The position numbers and the translations under genes were made by a program. DNA of 64,000 nt. It comes from Magicicada septendecula. Its lineage: Eukaryota; Arthropoda; Insecta; Hemiptera; Cicadidae. Each line of letters begins with the position of its first letter. The stretch's first letter is position 1. Below the pieces are notes generated by a model, which saw only the letters and a list, made by a program, of their open reading frames with translations, did no database searches and had not been told where the DNA came from. Shown here one piece after another: positions 38,035 through 49,859 of the stretch. The stretch is from NCBI GenBank assembly GCA_034769895.1, contig CM068367.1, forward strand, positions 116,420,573-116,484,572, written 5' to 3'.

Positions 38035-38690
38035 ATAACAGCAGCACAGGCAATAAGGGAGTCCCATACCTTAGAGCTGGATAATTCGACTTTTAGTAGT
38101 GTAGATAGGTTTATATACCTTGGAACAGAACTCAATGAGGAGAACAAAGTCTCACAAGAAATAAATAGAAGATTAATGGCTGGCAATTGAGAATATTATG
38201 CAAATTTTAATCTTCTCAAGTCCAAAGCTCTATCTCGTAAAACCCAAAATGAAAATGTACAAAAGTTTGATCAGACCAGTCATGACTTACAGAGCTGAAG
38301 CCATTCACGGCTGTTTCAATAAATTCGTTGAGACTATTTGAAAAGAAAATAATGAGAAAGATATACGGCCCAATAATGGAAGGAGGAGAGTGGAGATGCC
38401 TTCGAAATGCTGAAATTGATGAAATATTGCAGTGGGAAGATATAGTGCGTTTCATAAAGGCAGGACGGATATGCTGGCTGGGACTTGTGGAGACAATGTC
38501 ACAGGAGAAACTACCCAAGGAACTGCTAAATGGAAACATGGAAGGAACAAGAAGAAGGGGCAGACCCAGAAGGCGAAGGATAGATGAGGTGGAGGAAGAC
38601 TCAAAACTGGAGGAACGTTTGCAACAGAGAGAGAACTGGAGGTGAGTGGTGGTGCAAGCCAAGGGTCATCCCGGCCTGTAGAGTTCCAGA
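38035..38690 (+). pseudogene. LINE 3' fragment, post-RT domain
   Basis: Plus strand: SHTLELDNSTFSSVDRFIYL then GTELNEENKVSQEINRRLMA (about 38060-38185). Then, after a frameshift, a KMYKSLIRPVMTYRAEA block (about 38248-38300). Then FEKKIMRKIYGPIMEGGEWR (about 38335-38395), with EIDEILQWEDIVRFIKAGRI, and a basic RRRGRPRRRR block (about 38540-38580). This is the region after the RT thumb in RTE-like LINE proteins, and it resembles the pieces at 48.7 and 60.2 kb. A 105-codon open piece remains at 38328-38645. The RT catalytic core is absent. It ends near AGAAGAAAAAGAAA. Non-functional. Confidence 0.82.
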
Positions 38691-40513
38691 AGAAAAAGAA
38701 ATTCTGACATCGTTAAATGTCGTCAAAAAGTAACTGTACAGCTGAACCAACTTTTTTTTATAAATTTTAAATATTAAAAAGTTCAGCAAGTGCCGAGTGG
38801 CCATTCGATGGGGGTAATCTTAGTTTTCCTCATTTTTTCACCTAAAAATGTGTTGTTGATCTCGATAACAATAAATACAGTAACAATAAGTACGACAGAA
38901 ACCGGAAAAACAAGATGTCAAAAATAACAAGCATTAACACAGAAACACAAGCCATTAAATCATAAAACCGTACGTAGCCAATTAATAAGAATTTACAATA
39001 ACCAACGGTGTATTATTATTATTTTTTTTTAACATTTGTTTCTTAAGATTCTGTAAGTGATTTTGTTGATTTCATATTTCCTTTTTGTGAATATGACCAC
39101 AAATTGTGGGTCGAAAGGTCAGAAAAGAGAAATTACTATAATGGAGGCAGTCTGATAAGTTTCTAAACTAAGTTCACCCATCTTAAAAGAAATTCAATGT
39201 GTTTTCAACCTACCCTTTCGTTCTCTTCTAGTATGGCGTCTGAAACGCCAATAATAATTTCACGAATCCTTTCCATACGGATACATATTCAGACCAGTAC
39301 AGATTATACAAAAAACTATAAGACCTTTTAGATTTCAAGTCCAGAGTATCTTGAAACACCTTTTTTACTGTGCGTTTCAACCGTGCTATTCCAGATTTAA
39401 TAATTTAGTGAAACTTCCATTAACTGAAATCTGTTACTCAAACATTCGAATGCCAACTTATTTGGATGCCAAATCAACTTGAAAATAGGCCCTACGTTTG
39501 TTCACATTTCGTGTTACTACTGTATTTTAGCTACTTTCTATCCATTTATCTTCATGTCAGTTTTACAAAATATCCTTTTAATAATAAGCAATTTCTTCTG
39601 TATATCATTCTTACTTTAAAATAAAAAGAGTATGTATTTGTACCTAATACTGAAACAAACACAAAACAATTTTTAAAAAACTAAACACTGGAAATACTCG
39701 AAGAACAAATTTATACACCACATCTGATCACGTTAAGCCTCAGTCAACAAAAACCAACATTAGTCAGCAGCAACCACCCAACCAACACATAGGTACCTCA
39801 CGAGAGATTAAAGACCAATATGGGTGATGATGAGCATACTGTTTGATTCTAGAAACATGTTCCAAGTAAGGAAAATACACTTCGTTTTATACTAGTAGTA
39901 AAAGTAAAATGTGTGTGTGTGTGTGGGGGGGGGAGGGAGGTTAGGAAACATTGTATGCATTAATACTACATGTACACGTAGTAGAATAAACACGTATAGG
40001 CACGTATATATTGACAATGAGGAAAAACGTTTACGTAAAATTCTGAGAATAAATATTGTTACAGAAGCAGTGATTAATTAAGAGTCCGATCAGAAATTTC
40101 AACGAAATCATTACGTTGAAGCAATTTAGAATAATATACATTGTCATTTGGCTGCAACGTTTAATTAAAAATCGTTCTAAGCAACAGTTAATCCGATCGA
40201 CGCGTAATTCAGGTCACTCGTTAAAAACATCTAACATCAGATGATGAATAGCATAGTATAGTGTGGTGTATTACTGCGAAAGTATTGATTAATTGGACGA
40301 TATGAAATATTGTATGCAAAACGTCAGATTGGAATTTCCTTGCAACGACGGAAAGGTATAGTTTAAAACAATTTTTTTTAAATTAATTAATTACTGAAAC
40401 TGACACTGCTTTTGAAAGTAAAGCATTTAACGAGTTTTATACAATACGCTCACAAACTCTCACAAATGTATAGATTTGTTATTAATAAAAAGAAACGAGT
40501 AAGGTGAAAGGAG

Positions 40514-40590
<77 letters not shown>

Positions 40591-41668
40591 GCGATATAAA
40601 AAAAGTTACTGGCACACATAATGGTGACTATTGCCAGGTGATCGATGGCAGAGATACTTGAGGTAGTAACGTTCATAGAGAACAGTAGTGTGGTGGTGAT
40701 GTTCGCGATGTAATTGATTGTCATTGTACGGTCATATTTCACACCTGTCTAATACATGCCTGTAGTATAATACATACATACATGTACTATATACAGTGCA
40801 AAACAATTCGGTCGTTTGTGTATGCGTTCGTGAGTGTGTCTGTGGGGGAGGGCGGTGTAAGCACGTGTTAGTGGTGATCTACTTGGCGATGAGCTGGAGA
40901 ATAGCGACGATGCCCGTGGTTAAGTAGATGATTTATTTGCGAATTACTCGTTAATACAATGTATTTTTCAGCGAGACAGCCCATTTGAACGTACGCTCGC
41001 CAGATAGTCTTTCTTTCTTTAAGGCTTTACCGTACATGCGTCTTCGTTCTGCGAAGGAGCCAAAACCGGAAATTGAACAAATGCTTGCCGAATTGTGGTG
41101 CATGTGTGTGAGGAGTTTTGCATCTCTTAACCCCGATTCGCGTCCATTCGTATGTTATCGGTTTTACGTCACACATGAGGAATTGCTTGGACACTTGGAC
41201 ACCGTTTCCTTATTTGTCATACTCTGCCCCTTTTCGTCATCTCACTGCACCGCTGGTGAATATATCCGAATTGCGTGCCTTCGTCCATCTTCATTCGCCT
41301 ATGAGAACACCAACGCTGGGAGTTCTAAAGCACGGAGTGCTAAAGTTCTGGGAGACCATCGTGTCACAGGGATTGAGGCTTAGCCCTTCTTTTTGGCAAC
41401 GTTCTCCTCGAACGTGTAGGACCAGTATATATGTTTTGTGCGTAAGGTGAAAAAACTGTTAAAATAAATGGGCCATTGGTTAACAAAACGTTGGAATGGA
41501 AAGAAAAACCATTATATTAAATATTCTTGGATACCCAATATATGGCTATGTCTTTCTTAAAATGATGAAAAGGTTTATCTGTGGAACTGATAGAACGACT
41601 TAACTAATATTGCCAAAGTAGAGAAGATGGTAACGCCTACGTGGCCAAAATTAACATCCGACATGTAA

Positions 41669-41705
<37 letters not shown>

Positions 41706-42199
41706 CGCTTGCGCGTGTAAAGTGACTGTATATAACTTGATCAGAATACATACTATTTGAGTGCGCCAGCAAATCAATCGTATCTACCAATCAAAGAAGG
41801 CAGTCTAAGATAAACCCATATGTTGGAACAATGCTTCCTTGTAGGCCTATGCGAAAAATCCAACAGAAGACGTGACATCTGCGGCGCCTTTTGTCAACGA
41901 TGTCATTAAAACAAAAAGCACAAAACCTTCCGAAAATCTGGAAAACCACATCAATCACGTTATCACGCTTACTACTGGAAAAGGCCAATACGGGAAGACT
42001 GATGAGTTACTGGCTAGCGGACCCGAAATGACGAAAGGGTAAGAAGTCCCATCGTTGGACAGATACTTATCATGACACAATAGAGAGTCACAGCTATTAA
42101 GCCAGCGTATTATCTCACACGATCCATGGTTTTTTCTAATGCTAATAATTAAAAATTTGAGAAATTTTGCGAGAATGAATGAATACGAGTATCTGTCCT
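38691..42199. other. Mostly unassigned; GA and TG microsatellites
   Basis: A GA run of about 72 bp at 40516-40587 and a TG run at 41670-41702. A TG/G run lies at 39911-39940. Two hairpin-plus-GAAA relics lie at 39094-39117 and 39825-39876. Two overlapping plus frames at 40985-41450 (132 and 110 codons) in a GC-richer patch have no recognisable domain. I list them here rather than as genes. Confidence 0.45.
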
Positions 42200-42965
42200 G
42201 CAGATATACGAATCTCGTATAAGGGATCACTTAGCACATTACTATACGCAGATGACCATATAATTATAGGGAAGGGTGAAAATCAGTTACAAAGGTCTAT
42301 TTATACCTTGCATACAATATGCCAGATACAACTTCAAGATCTCAAATACAAAAATACAAAAGTACAGGCCTTCTTAGGAAAGAAACCTGTAAGAGCAACA
42401 ATTGTAATTGATAATAATGTTTTGGAGCAGGTACCACATTTTAATTATTTCGGATGTGATATCTCGTATAGGAAGGACAACGATATCAAGAGAAAGTTAA
42501 ATAAATTTAGTTATACCTGTGGAACAACAAGACGACTATTGAAGAATAAAACGCAGAGGGAGACACAGCTAAAGTTCTATAAGGTCATAGCTGTGCCGAC
42601 TTTAATGTATGGATGTGAAACATAGACTCCTGCAAAAAGATTAAAAAAAAATACAGGCCCGAGAAATAAAATTTTTAAGAGCAGTTAAGGTATGCTGTTT
42701 GTGAGATCGTCTACGAAACGACGACATAAGGAAAGTCCTGAATTTACATTCGATTTTGGAGAGAATAAACGAATACAGGCAGAATTGGAAGTCCCATGTG
42801 GAACGCATGGCAGACACGCGTATTCCTAAACAAGCGTTTGAATATAGGCCAGTGGGGACGATACACCGTGGATGACCTTGGAAAAATGGTCAGAGACTCT
42901 GTGAAGTTGGAACGGGCTATACCCCAAACCAGGTAGTGAAGAAGAAGAATAAAAGAAGAAGAATT
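42200..42965 (+). pseudogene. LINE RT fragment with YADD motif and GAA tail
   Basis: A 148-codon open piece (42179-42625) carries SLSTLLYADDHIIIGKGENQ with the catalytic YADD (about 42240). Then TLHTICQIQL, a KPVRATIVIDNN block, VPHFNYFGCDISYRKDNDIK (about 42430-42490), CGTTRRLLKNKTQRETQLKF and YKVIAVPTLMYGCET. It then reaches a stop. The rest continues through frameshifts to RAIPQTR and a GAA-rich tail (about 42932-42965). This is the best preserved RT palm/thumb in the window, but it lacks the N-terminal endonuclease and most RT fingers. Same broad family as 7.9, 20.7, 43.7, 57.2 and 61.3 kb. Confidence 0.87.
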
Positions 42966-43659
42966 TTTATTCTTGCTATTTACAACACACAGCCTACATC
43001 TTTTGTGTTATTTGTATGGGCTAACACGATTATAATTTTTCTGCCTACACGTTATTTTCATAAAACGCGCATACTTAGTGTGACATCCGTACGCGCCTAT
43101 TCATACAAGTCCGCGTAATAAAACTGTGTCCTTTTTTTCCTTTTATTTTACTCTTAATTACACACTTCATCACAGCAACCAAGCAACCAACGTGGAGTAT
43201 ACTACTAGATCTACTTGCATTCACTTAATTACCTCTGCAGCGTTTGTCTGTGTCTCTCACTCTTCTCGTTATCCCATATAAACTCCACTCGGCTTTCAGC
43301 TAGCTCAGCCGCACTTAGAAAATTACGCATCTCGCTGTAAGCGATGTAATCAACAAAACCTTCATTGCAGCGTCCCAGTTTGTACCTGAAATTCGCAATA
43401 GTGGAGACTTGTTTATGAGAAATTACTCTCTAACCTCGAGTGTCGTGTGTTATTACCCAAAGGCGCACGGAATACAATCTGTTTTTTATGTAACAAGAAA
43501 AAGGTTAAGGGTTATAACGTTCATAATCACAAAACTTTCGCTTATTTCGTTGTACAAAACCAACTTTAATAGAACGCTGCACATTCTTCTCTACCGGAAC
43601 AAACCATAGAGTAGTGCGGATGAATATAGGAAAATGACCAAACATATATATGTTACGAT
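42966..43659. other. Unassigned sequence
   Basis: No feature supported. Confidence 0.45.
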
Positions 43660-44410
43660 AAGGTGTTATGTTTACTGACGACTTGCTTGAACTTCAAAAT
43701 ACATAGACTGAATTGCAAAATTCTGTTTTTAAGCTTTATCAGATTTGCAAACAGTACAATATGAAAATGTCCCCTACAAAAACAAAGGTAATGGCATCTC
43801 GTTGCAAGGAGTCAATAAATTAGTGATTGTATTCTTCAATATTCTTCATAAAAAAATTGTAGAATATAGTATTCCAATAGATGAATTTCCAAATTAATTT
43901 TTATCCCGAAATATTTTGTCATTAAGCAACAATAAATTTTTGAAGTTGAAAAGGTAAATTTCTCAAAATTGGGTCCAGTCATCACCCTGACATCACAGGG
44001 CAAAGTTTTTTTTTAAATACTCGTATTTTCATGGTCTATCAGCTAGTGAAAAAAATTTGTTCTTTTATAGCTTCCCAAATAATAATTTTTACATTTTTTT
44101 GCGCTTGTACACAGCGAATGGCCGCATAGTACGTAATGCTCTGGCAAGTACGCAGTACTGCCGCTTGGCGGCGCATATGTATACTCGATTCAGCCCGCGC
44201 GGCCATTCGCTGTGTAAATAAACCGTATTTTCATAAAGAAGGTACCGTACGTCGAGATACAAAATTAAATTTCTACAAAGTTATGGCAGCTCCTATAGGT
44301 GTAAATTATGGACAGCAACCAAGAAACAAGACAGTAAAATACAGACCTCAGAAATGGGGTTCTTAAGAGGAGTTAAAAGGTGTTCTAAACTCGACTGTAT
44401 TGCCAACTTT
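43660..44410 (+). pseudogene. Decayed LINE RT, subfamily copy 3, interrupted
   Basis: Left part 43660-43835: FTDDLLELQNT (the ADD motif mutated to TDD), FKLYQICKQYNMKM, TKTKVMASRCKES. The segment encoding HFNYLGNDIGY is missing. In its place are about 380 bp of other DNA ending in a 17-bp inverted repeat (44109-44215). The LINE resumes at about 44218 with RRDTKLNFYKVMAAPIGVNY (about 44252-44311), then KTVKYRPQKWGS and stops. The PIGVNYGQQP segment shares its shortened form with the copy at 8.4 kb. Confidence 0.78.
44109..44215. repeat. 107-bp inverted repeat inside a LINE copy
   Basis: Perfect 17-bp arms: ACACAGCGAATGGCCGC at 44109-44125 and its complement at 44199-44215, with a GC-richer interior. 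It sits at the right edge of sequence inserted into or replacing part of a LINE. It could be a tiny MITE or the end of a larger insert. No target duplication was found. Confidence 0.6.
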
Positions 44411-45024
44411 GTCGTGTTTACTTGCTGAACTGCTACTTGTCGTGTTCCGGACGAGGCCTTTCAGTGTTTCAGTGTTTTCAGTGCCTTTTAGGCATTTTCA
44501 AGTCCTATACCACGACAGGTCTTCCTCTTCCTCTTTTGCTTTCAATGTAACCTTCTATTATTGTATTTATAAAATTTATGTGACACATATGAACAACTAT
44601 TATTTCTCTTATTACTGTATTCCAAATTCTCTCTCTTCTTCCTCGACTTCCTTGTCGTTCTTGTCCAAAAACCTAATTTCGCAAATCGCAGTCTTTCCTG
44701 TTTTCTTCTGTTCACTGTCGACGTCTTCGTACCATATAGCAATAAATTGTCTAAAGGTTTTTGGTAAAAATACACAAAAGAGAATAATAACAACTGTGAT
44801 TTTCACACTAAACGCCGAGCATACGATAACTACGTAACCCATCTGTTAACTAGACACTTTTTAGTGATGACGTTTTGTTGGTTTGCACTGATGATTTTTA
44901 TCATAGCATATTTTCGGTGAAAATGTCTCTTCTTAACGTGTGCCTCACAGACATAATTGCCGAGAACAGTATTCTAAAATAATGCGCGCGCGCACGCACA
45001 CACAAATCCTCGAGTAAAGTAAAT
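44411..45024. other. Unassigned sequence
   Basis: Overlapping frames on both strands in a pyrimidine-rich patch (44400-44840) with no domain. A CG/CA run at about 44982-45003. Confidence 0.45.
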
Positions 45025-45290
45025 ACAACTAGAACAGATTTATTATGAAAGACATACAATGGCGACGATGACACAACAAGAATGGAGAAAACATGAAAGA
45101 GGAAGAGAGAGCAGATAGATGAAGAATAATTTAAATTTTTCGCCGTTAACTGTCGCTGGGTTGAGCGTTAACTGCAGACAAGGGAAGATGGATTGCTGTC
45201 TGTCCGGGCGGATGGGTTGTTGCGTGTTGCCGAGTTCAATGGCTTTCTTCCACTTTGACAAGTAAATACTTTGTGCTTTCGTTCCCCTTT
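45025..45290 (-). repeat. Dispersed repeat, copy 1, with TG/CG tail
   Basis: The minus strand matches the plus strand at about 49870-50070. Shared words include AAGTATTTACTTG/TGG, GGACAGACAGCAATC/GGACGGACAGCAATC, CAACCCAGCGACA/CACCCAGCGACA and TTAACGGCGAAAAA. Both copies run, further downstream, into a TG then CG dinucleotide tract. A short reading frame (DRQQSIFPCLQL) is shared by both, so part of it may once have been coding. The element class is unknown. Confidence 0.65.
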
Positions 45291-46239
45291 GTTAGCCAGA
45301 CTCTCTTTAGCTACAAATAACTACATTCAAAACTAAAATTTATTTGCTGTGAATTAGAGATGTAATACCATTGCCATTATGACTATTTTTTTCTCATAAT
45401 ACACGTGAAAGTTTCTTTTCCAATAAAACACCTAAAGTAAATTCAGTTAGCTTTTTACCATTTATTAAATTATAGACTACTTATTACTTCTAGTACTTCA
45501 ACGATTGTTTAATCGATAATTTTCTGAAGCCAAAACAAACTCTTATTTATGCATTAAAAGGGCTTTATTATTTTATAATCGGTTTGTTATGGAAATAATA
45601 GGTTTTCCATGCTCATTTATTTTTTACTTCATCGTTTATAGGGGCATCCTTTGTCGTTTATCGCGAGGATAATGTGATCGTGCTTTTGCAACAGTGGAAT
45701 AAAATAATGAACACCAGAGCAATTGATACTACCAGTTCTTCAGTACGCATTGCACAAACACTACAAGCCGCCACATTTAAATAGCTGCAATAGCTCCATA
45801 CACGATCAGAGAATTAACTACTTGACACTTACTAATACTCTATCTTATAGTAAGACTGATCAAGCAACAAGCTAATGGCATTCGTATCGCTGGCTGATTC
45901 CCTATATTCAAAACTCAACTGATGACAACGTCATCATGGTATTGGTATTTTACACAAACAAAGACTGTTGTATCGTGTAATAAAACTTGCGAGAACGTTC
46001 CAGATAAAAGGTCAATGATGAGAATATTGCGTCATCTTGCTGATTACGCAGTGTGTGATCAGCGTCACGTAGACTAGTGCGCATTTTATGTGTGGAATGT
46101 CGCGTGACAATACGTTAAAATCTACAGAATATAATATCCTCTGTCTGTATTTTCGATTGTAGAGGGGTTCCGATCTCCGCGCCATCGTGTGGTCATCCAT
46201 CCAGGTTGTTTATTCGTAAATCTAACGCTTGACTTAACA
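45291..46239. other. Unassigned AT-rich sequence
   Basis: No feature supported. Confidence 0.45.
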
Positions 46240-46247
46240 ACCAGAGA

Positions 46248-46693
46248 CAGTGGTGTATCTAGAATTTGGCCTTGGGAGGGGTCCGGGGTCCGGTCGAGTC
46301 GGCTTCATACTAAAAACAAAAACAAAAAACACAAGTTATGACAAATCTAAATTACTATTTTTAAAATGGCTGAAAAACGTGTGATAACATCCTGATATCA
46401 ATCCCATTATTGTAAACGGTAATAACACAATATAAATACGCGTTACTGAAACATTGTTGGAAGATACTGACTGAATGAATTGATTTCCCTATATTTCATA
46501 TTTCAAACGTATACGCAAATGCTGTGTAACAAACCTGTTTGTATTTTCTAAAAAAGAGTTCCTAGCTGTACAAAATAGCTGAATAAATAATAAATGAGAC
46601 TAAAAATTAAGAGCTTAACAAATTCGTCAACGTCTTTCCACCCTCTGGGAAATACGCCCATAAATGTTCGTCCCCCCCGTAAATACGCCCATG
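46248..46693 (+). mobile_element. hAT-type MITE, copy B
   Basis: A 446-bp copy of the element at 22925-23336 in the opposite orientation. It begins CAGTGGTGTATCTAG and, read inward from the right, CATGGGCGTATTTACGG. Internal matches include ACACAATATAAATACGCGTT (against ...AACACGCGTT in the other copy) and AGAGCTTAA. Flanks ACCAGAGA (46240-46247) and ATCAGAAA (46694-46701) match at 6 of 8 bases, consistent with an older 8-bp duplication. Confidence 0.8.
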
Positions 46694-46701
46694 ATCAGAA
46701 A

Positions 46702-47305
46702 CGACAATTGTGCCTGGTCCTGGCCTTTCGAATACTGCCTCGGCCAAAAGGATCACAATTGGAAACCTTTAGTGTAATAATATTTTCTTAAAAGTTCGGC
46801 ACTTCCCGACATTCACTTTGTGCACCCATCAGATAACACTGTTAGTAAGACGTGATTACCGTTTTCAGTCCACGTTGCGGTTGGTTGCCACAATTATTAT
46901 TAATCAACCGCAGCTTATCACTTTCAATGGAGTCGATTCCTTCTGTCGTTGTCATCCTGTTGTCGGTATAGCCGTTGTTAAACGACGTGCAGAAACATTT
47001 CAACAACGTAACTAGACAAAGAATTAGCTTTATTTAAAGCTTTATCTAAAACACAACAACACTCATGCTAGATGAAGAAGTAATTACAACTGACTGCTTT
47101 GATTCCGACGGGAAAAAAAATGAGGTAGCTAAAAGACGGGTTTAAACGAAATAGCTGTGCGTAGTTAATATAGAAAATACTGTTGCAGTCAATATGTAGG
47201 AGAGATTTATATTTATGTGGGTGTGTGAATAAATAGGTACAAAATAATTGGCATTTTGTTTTCAATCAATGGCAAATGTGTCCCAAGAGAGGTTTCAGCT
47301 GTATC
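46702..47305. other. Unassigned sequence
   Basis: No feature supported. Confidence 0.45.
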
Positions 47306-47309
47306 TGCT

Positions 47310-47970
47310 GTATTGTACTCTTCACATTGTTCTATCCTGTGCCGCTATCTTCAGTTGTTAATAATTTCTCCTCATCATAAAATCTGCCAACACATCATAT
47401 CTTCTTCTTCCTCGCCCTCTTCTGCCTTCTATCTCTTCCTCAGTTAGTAACTTATGTATAAAATTTTTCTTTAAATGTGTCCAATCCAGTTTGCTATTTT
47501 CTTTCCTTTCGTTCTTATATTTTCTATTCATTTATTTTCCTAAGCACTTCTTCTTATGTTATCTTTTTTTTTTAGCTAATTTTTTACATTTTTCGCCACA
47601 ACCTCATTTCAAAGCTTTCGAGATACTTCTTTTCTCTGTTTCCAATCGTCCTGTTTCCGATGCATAACTTACAATGCTCCATATAAAAGACTTATCTTAT
47701 CTATTCCGAAACTTCACAGCAACTCCCTCTTGTAACCAACCGGTTTCTTGCTCTACTAAACGCTACATTTCAAGTGTACTTCTACTTCTAATATTATCTG
47801 TAAAACTTGCATTCTATACTGATATTGGACGTGCAGATATAGAAAGAAAAATAAACCGTTTTCCCTAACCAATTTTGTTGAACACTCCGTTTCTTGGAAT
47901 TCCTCTAGCAACTTCCTCGTCAACTTTTCCTAATACCACACCGTTGCAGTTATTGCTTTGTCACTAGTAT
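47310..47970 (-). pseudogene. Decayed LINE C-terminal half, FEMWCWR type
   Basis: Minus strand, after frameshifts: an RARNRLVTRGSCCEVSE block (about 47735), then SIVSYASETGRLETEKR (about 47650, matching the usual YGSETW-T-L segment). Then EKRSISKALKWGCGEKCKKL (FEMWCWRKM-like), HLKKNFIHKLLTEEEIEGRR and GRGRRRYDVLADFM, and a QLKIAAQD end. It resembles the C-terminus of the LINE at 0.9-2.4 kb. A short TTC run at 47400-47411 lies inside the basic block (coding Arg/Gly-Arg), not as a tail. The RT catalytic centre is not preserved. Confidence 0.72.
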
Positions 47971-48674
47971 TAAAATTTATTTTATAAGAGACTTTGCTAT
48001 ATTTTGTATTTCTTTAACGTATATAAATTCTAACTTTAGAAGTAATAATCTAACTCTTTATAAAAATTTATCACACATTATAATTGTAACGTTATCTGTG
48101 CAAAACAGTAATTGGGTTTTTTTTAATAATCCCCCCCTAATTTGTTTTAGTTTTAAATTCCAATAAAACGCATTTTCTCTTCTCATACAGGTAAAACAAA
48201 CACACTCATTTCAGCCAAATAGACAAGAGTGATATATCTTTGTTATAATGCGACTGATCGCTGTCGCGACAATTTCACCAGCATCGATCAATGTCAAATT
48301 TATTTATCGTTTCCTCTTCACGCGTTTTATAAAACCTATTTATTCGTTTTTATTTTTAAGAAAGAATACAGTTAGAAATACGTAGAAGTAACTCTGGTCT
48401 CCAAGCGGAAGAGCGGAAGAATTAACAACCGAATGAGCGGGTCCTTCCAAATGATCCTTATTAATTTTCCGGACAAAATTAATAAAATGTGTTCTTATTT
48501 GTATTATTTTTTAAAACAAATTAAATCAAAATAATACAAATAATAAATTTTGAACCTGTCATCACATCATTGCTTAACAAAACATACCGGTTTAATTAAC
48601 CGTTAAATCAATTTTATTAATGTTATGTCTTCTTCTTTCCTTTGACTATTCTCTATTCCAGTTACTCGTCCTCT
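47971..48674. other. Unassigned AT-rich sequence
   Basis: No feature supported. Confidence 0.45.
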
Positions 48675-49150
48675 GTTGGAAACAGATGTTACTTCTCCCT
48701 ACAAGGAATATTTAAGTGTAAAAACATAAGCAGAACAACCAAGATTCGTCTCTATAAAACAGTTCTTAAGCCATTGGTCATGTAGGGGTCCTAAACTTGG
48801 ACAATGACAGTGATAGAGGAAGAGTGGTTGCGCAGGTGGGAAAGAAAAGTCCTCAGGACGATATTTGGTGCAGTGAACGTCCAAGGAACATGTAGAATAC
48901 GGACAAATGCAGAAATCCAGAAAATCTATGGAGGACCAGATATCGTCACTGACTAAAGAACAGTAGAATCCGGTGGGCAGGGCATGTCCAGAGAATTGTA
49001 GAGACATCCAAATTTAAGAAACTTTTTACGAGGAGACCTGGTGGAAGAAGAAGGAGACTGAGAGCAGAGGATCGAGACGAATGGAGGCGGATTGTCCATG
49101 AGCCCAAGGTTCTCCAAGAGCTGTAGCGCCAGTTAAGAAGATGAAGAGTT
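48675..49150 (+). pseudogene. LINE 3' fragment, post-RT domain
   Basis: Plus strand: VGNRCYFSLQGIFKCKNISR (about 48677-48735), TTKIRLYKTVLKPLVM, a stop where YGCETW is expected (TWTM survives), RWERKVLRTIFGAVNVQGTC (about 48835-48893), RIRTNAEIQKIYGGPDIVTD. Then frameshifts, then GRRRRLRAEDRDEWRRIVHE. These blocks follow the order of RTE-like LINE C-termini and match the pieces at 38.3 and 60.2 kb. Overlapping minus-strand frames are shadows. No tail repeat is visible at its end. Confidence 0.8.
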
Positions 49151-49859
49151 ACTCGACCCTTTCTCTGTAAATGATTCAATCGCTTATCCAATCGCTTTCT
49201 GTTACACCTCTCTCTTCTACTGCTTGAACAGTTCGTGACCCCTATGAAAGAGGACTGCAGGTTGTTTGCTTCTTGTCGGTGCCTACCTTATCCATCTGCT
49301 GTTGACCACCACATTTTTGGTGTTCGTTAGACGTGCCACTTATTAATTTAAATTCCGGGCTTCTGGTTTTCTTCTTATTGAACTTGTAATTCACCCGGTG
49401 TCACATTTCTGTTCTTAGTACGTATTATCAACGGGCATCCTCTTATACAGTTTTACTCGTTTATTCCTGACAAATCACGGTCGGTCCTACATGTCATTCA
49501 GCTTTAATTGTGCGGTGACATGGTTTTTTCTTTGCTACTTGGCTAATGCTTTTACTTCAAATCAGTACAGGTTGATACTTTAGTCGCCTGATGCCCACCG
49601 TTATTTTGGTCTGAAATTCCTTGTCTAATTTACCACTTTTCCTAACAGTCATCTTTAAAGATCTTCTTAATCTGAGTATTTTCGAAAATCAATAAACTAG
49701 GTAAATTCTAAATAACTCCAAACGATATTTATGCCAATACGATATTTGGAAAACATATGATAAACTGAAGTCACAAATCGATTAAGGCAGCAAATTTCTG
49801 GTTCGAAAGCAGTAATTTGTGGCAACAGACAGTTCGGCCAACCAAATTACACGTAAAAG
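49151..49859. other. Unassigned sequence
   Basis: No feature supported. Confidence 0.45.

Noticed and set aside
38216..38662. 148-codon minus frame
   Set aside because: Antisense of the plus-strand LINE C-terminal region.
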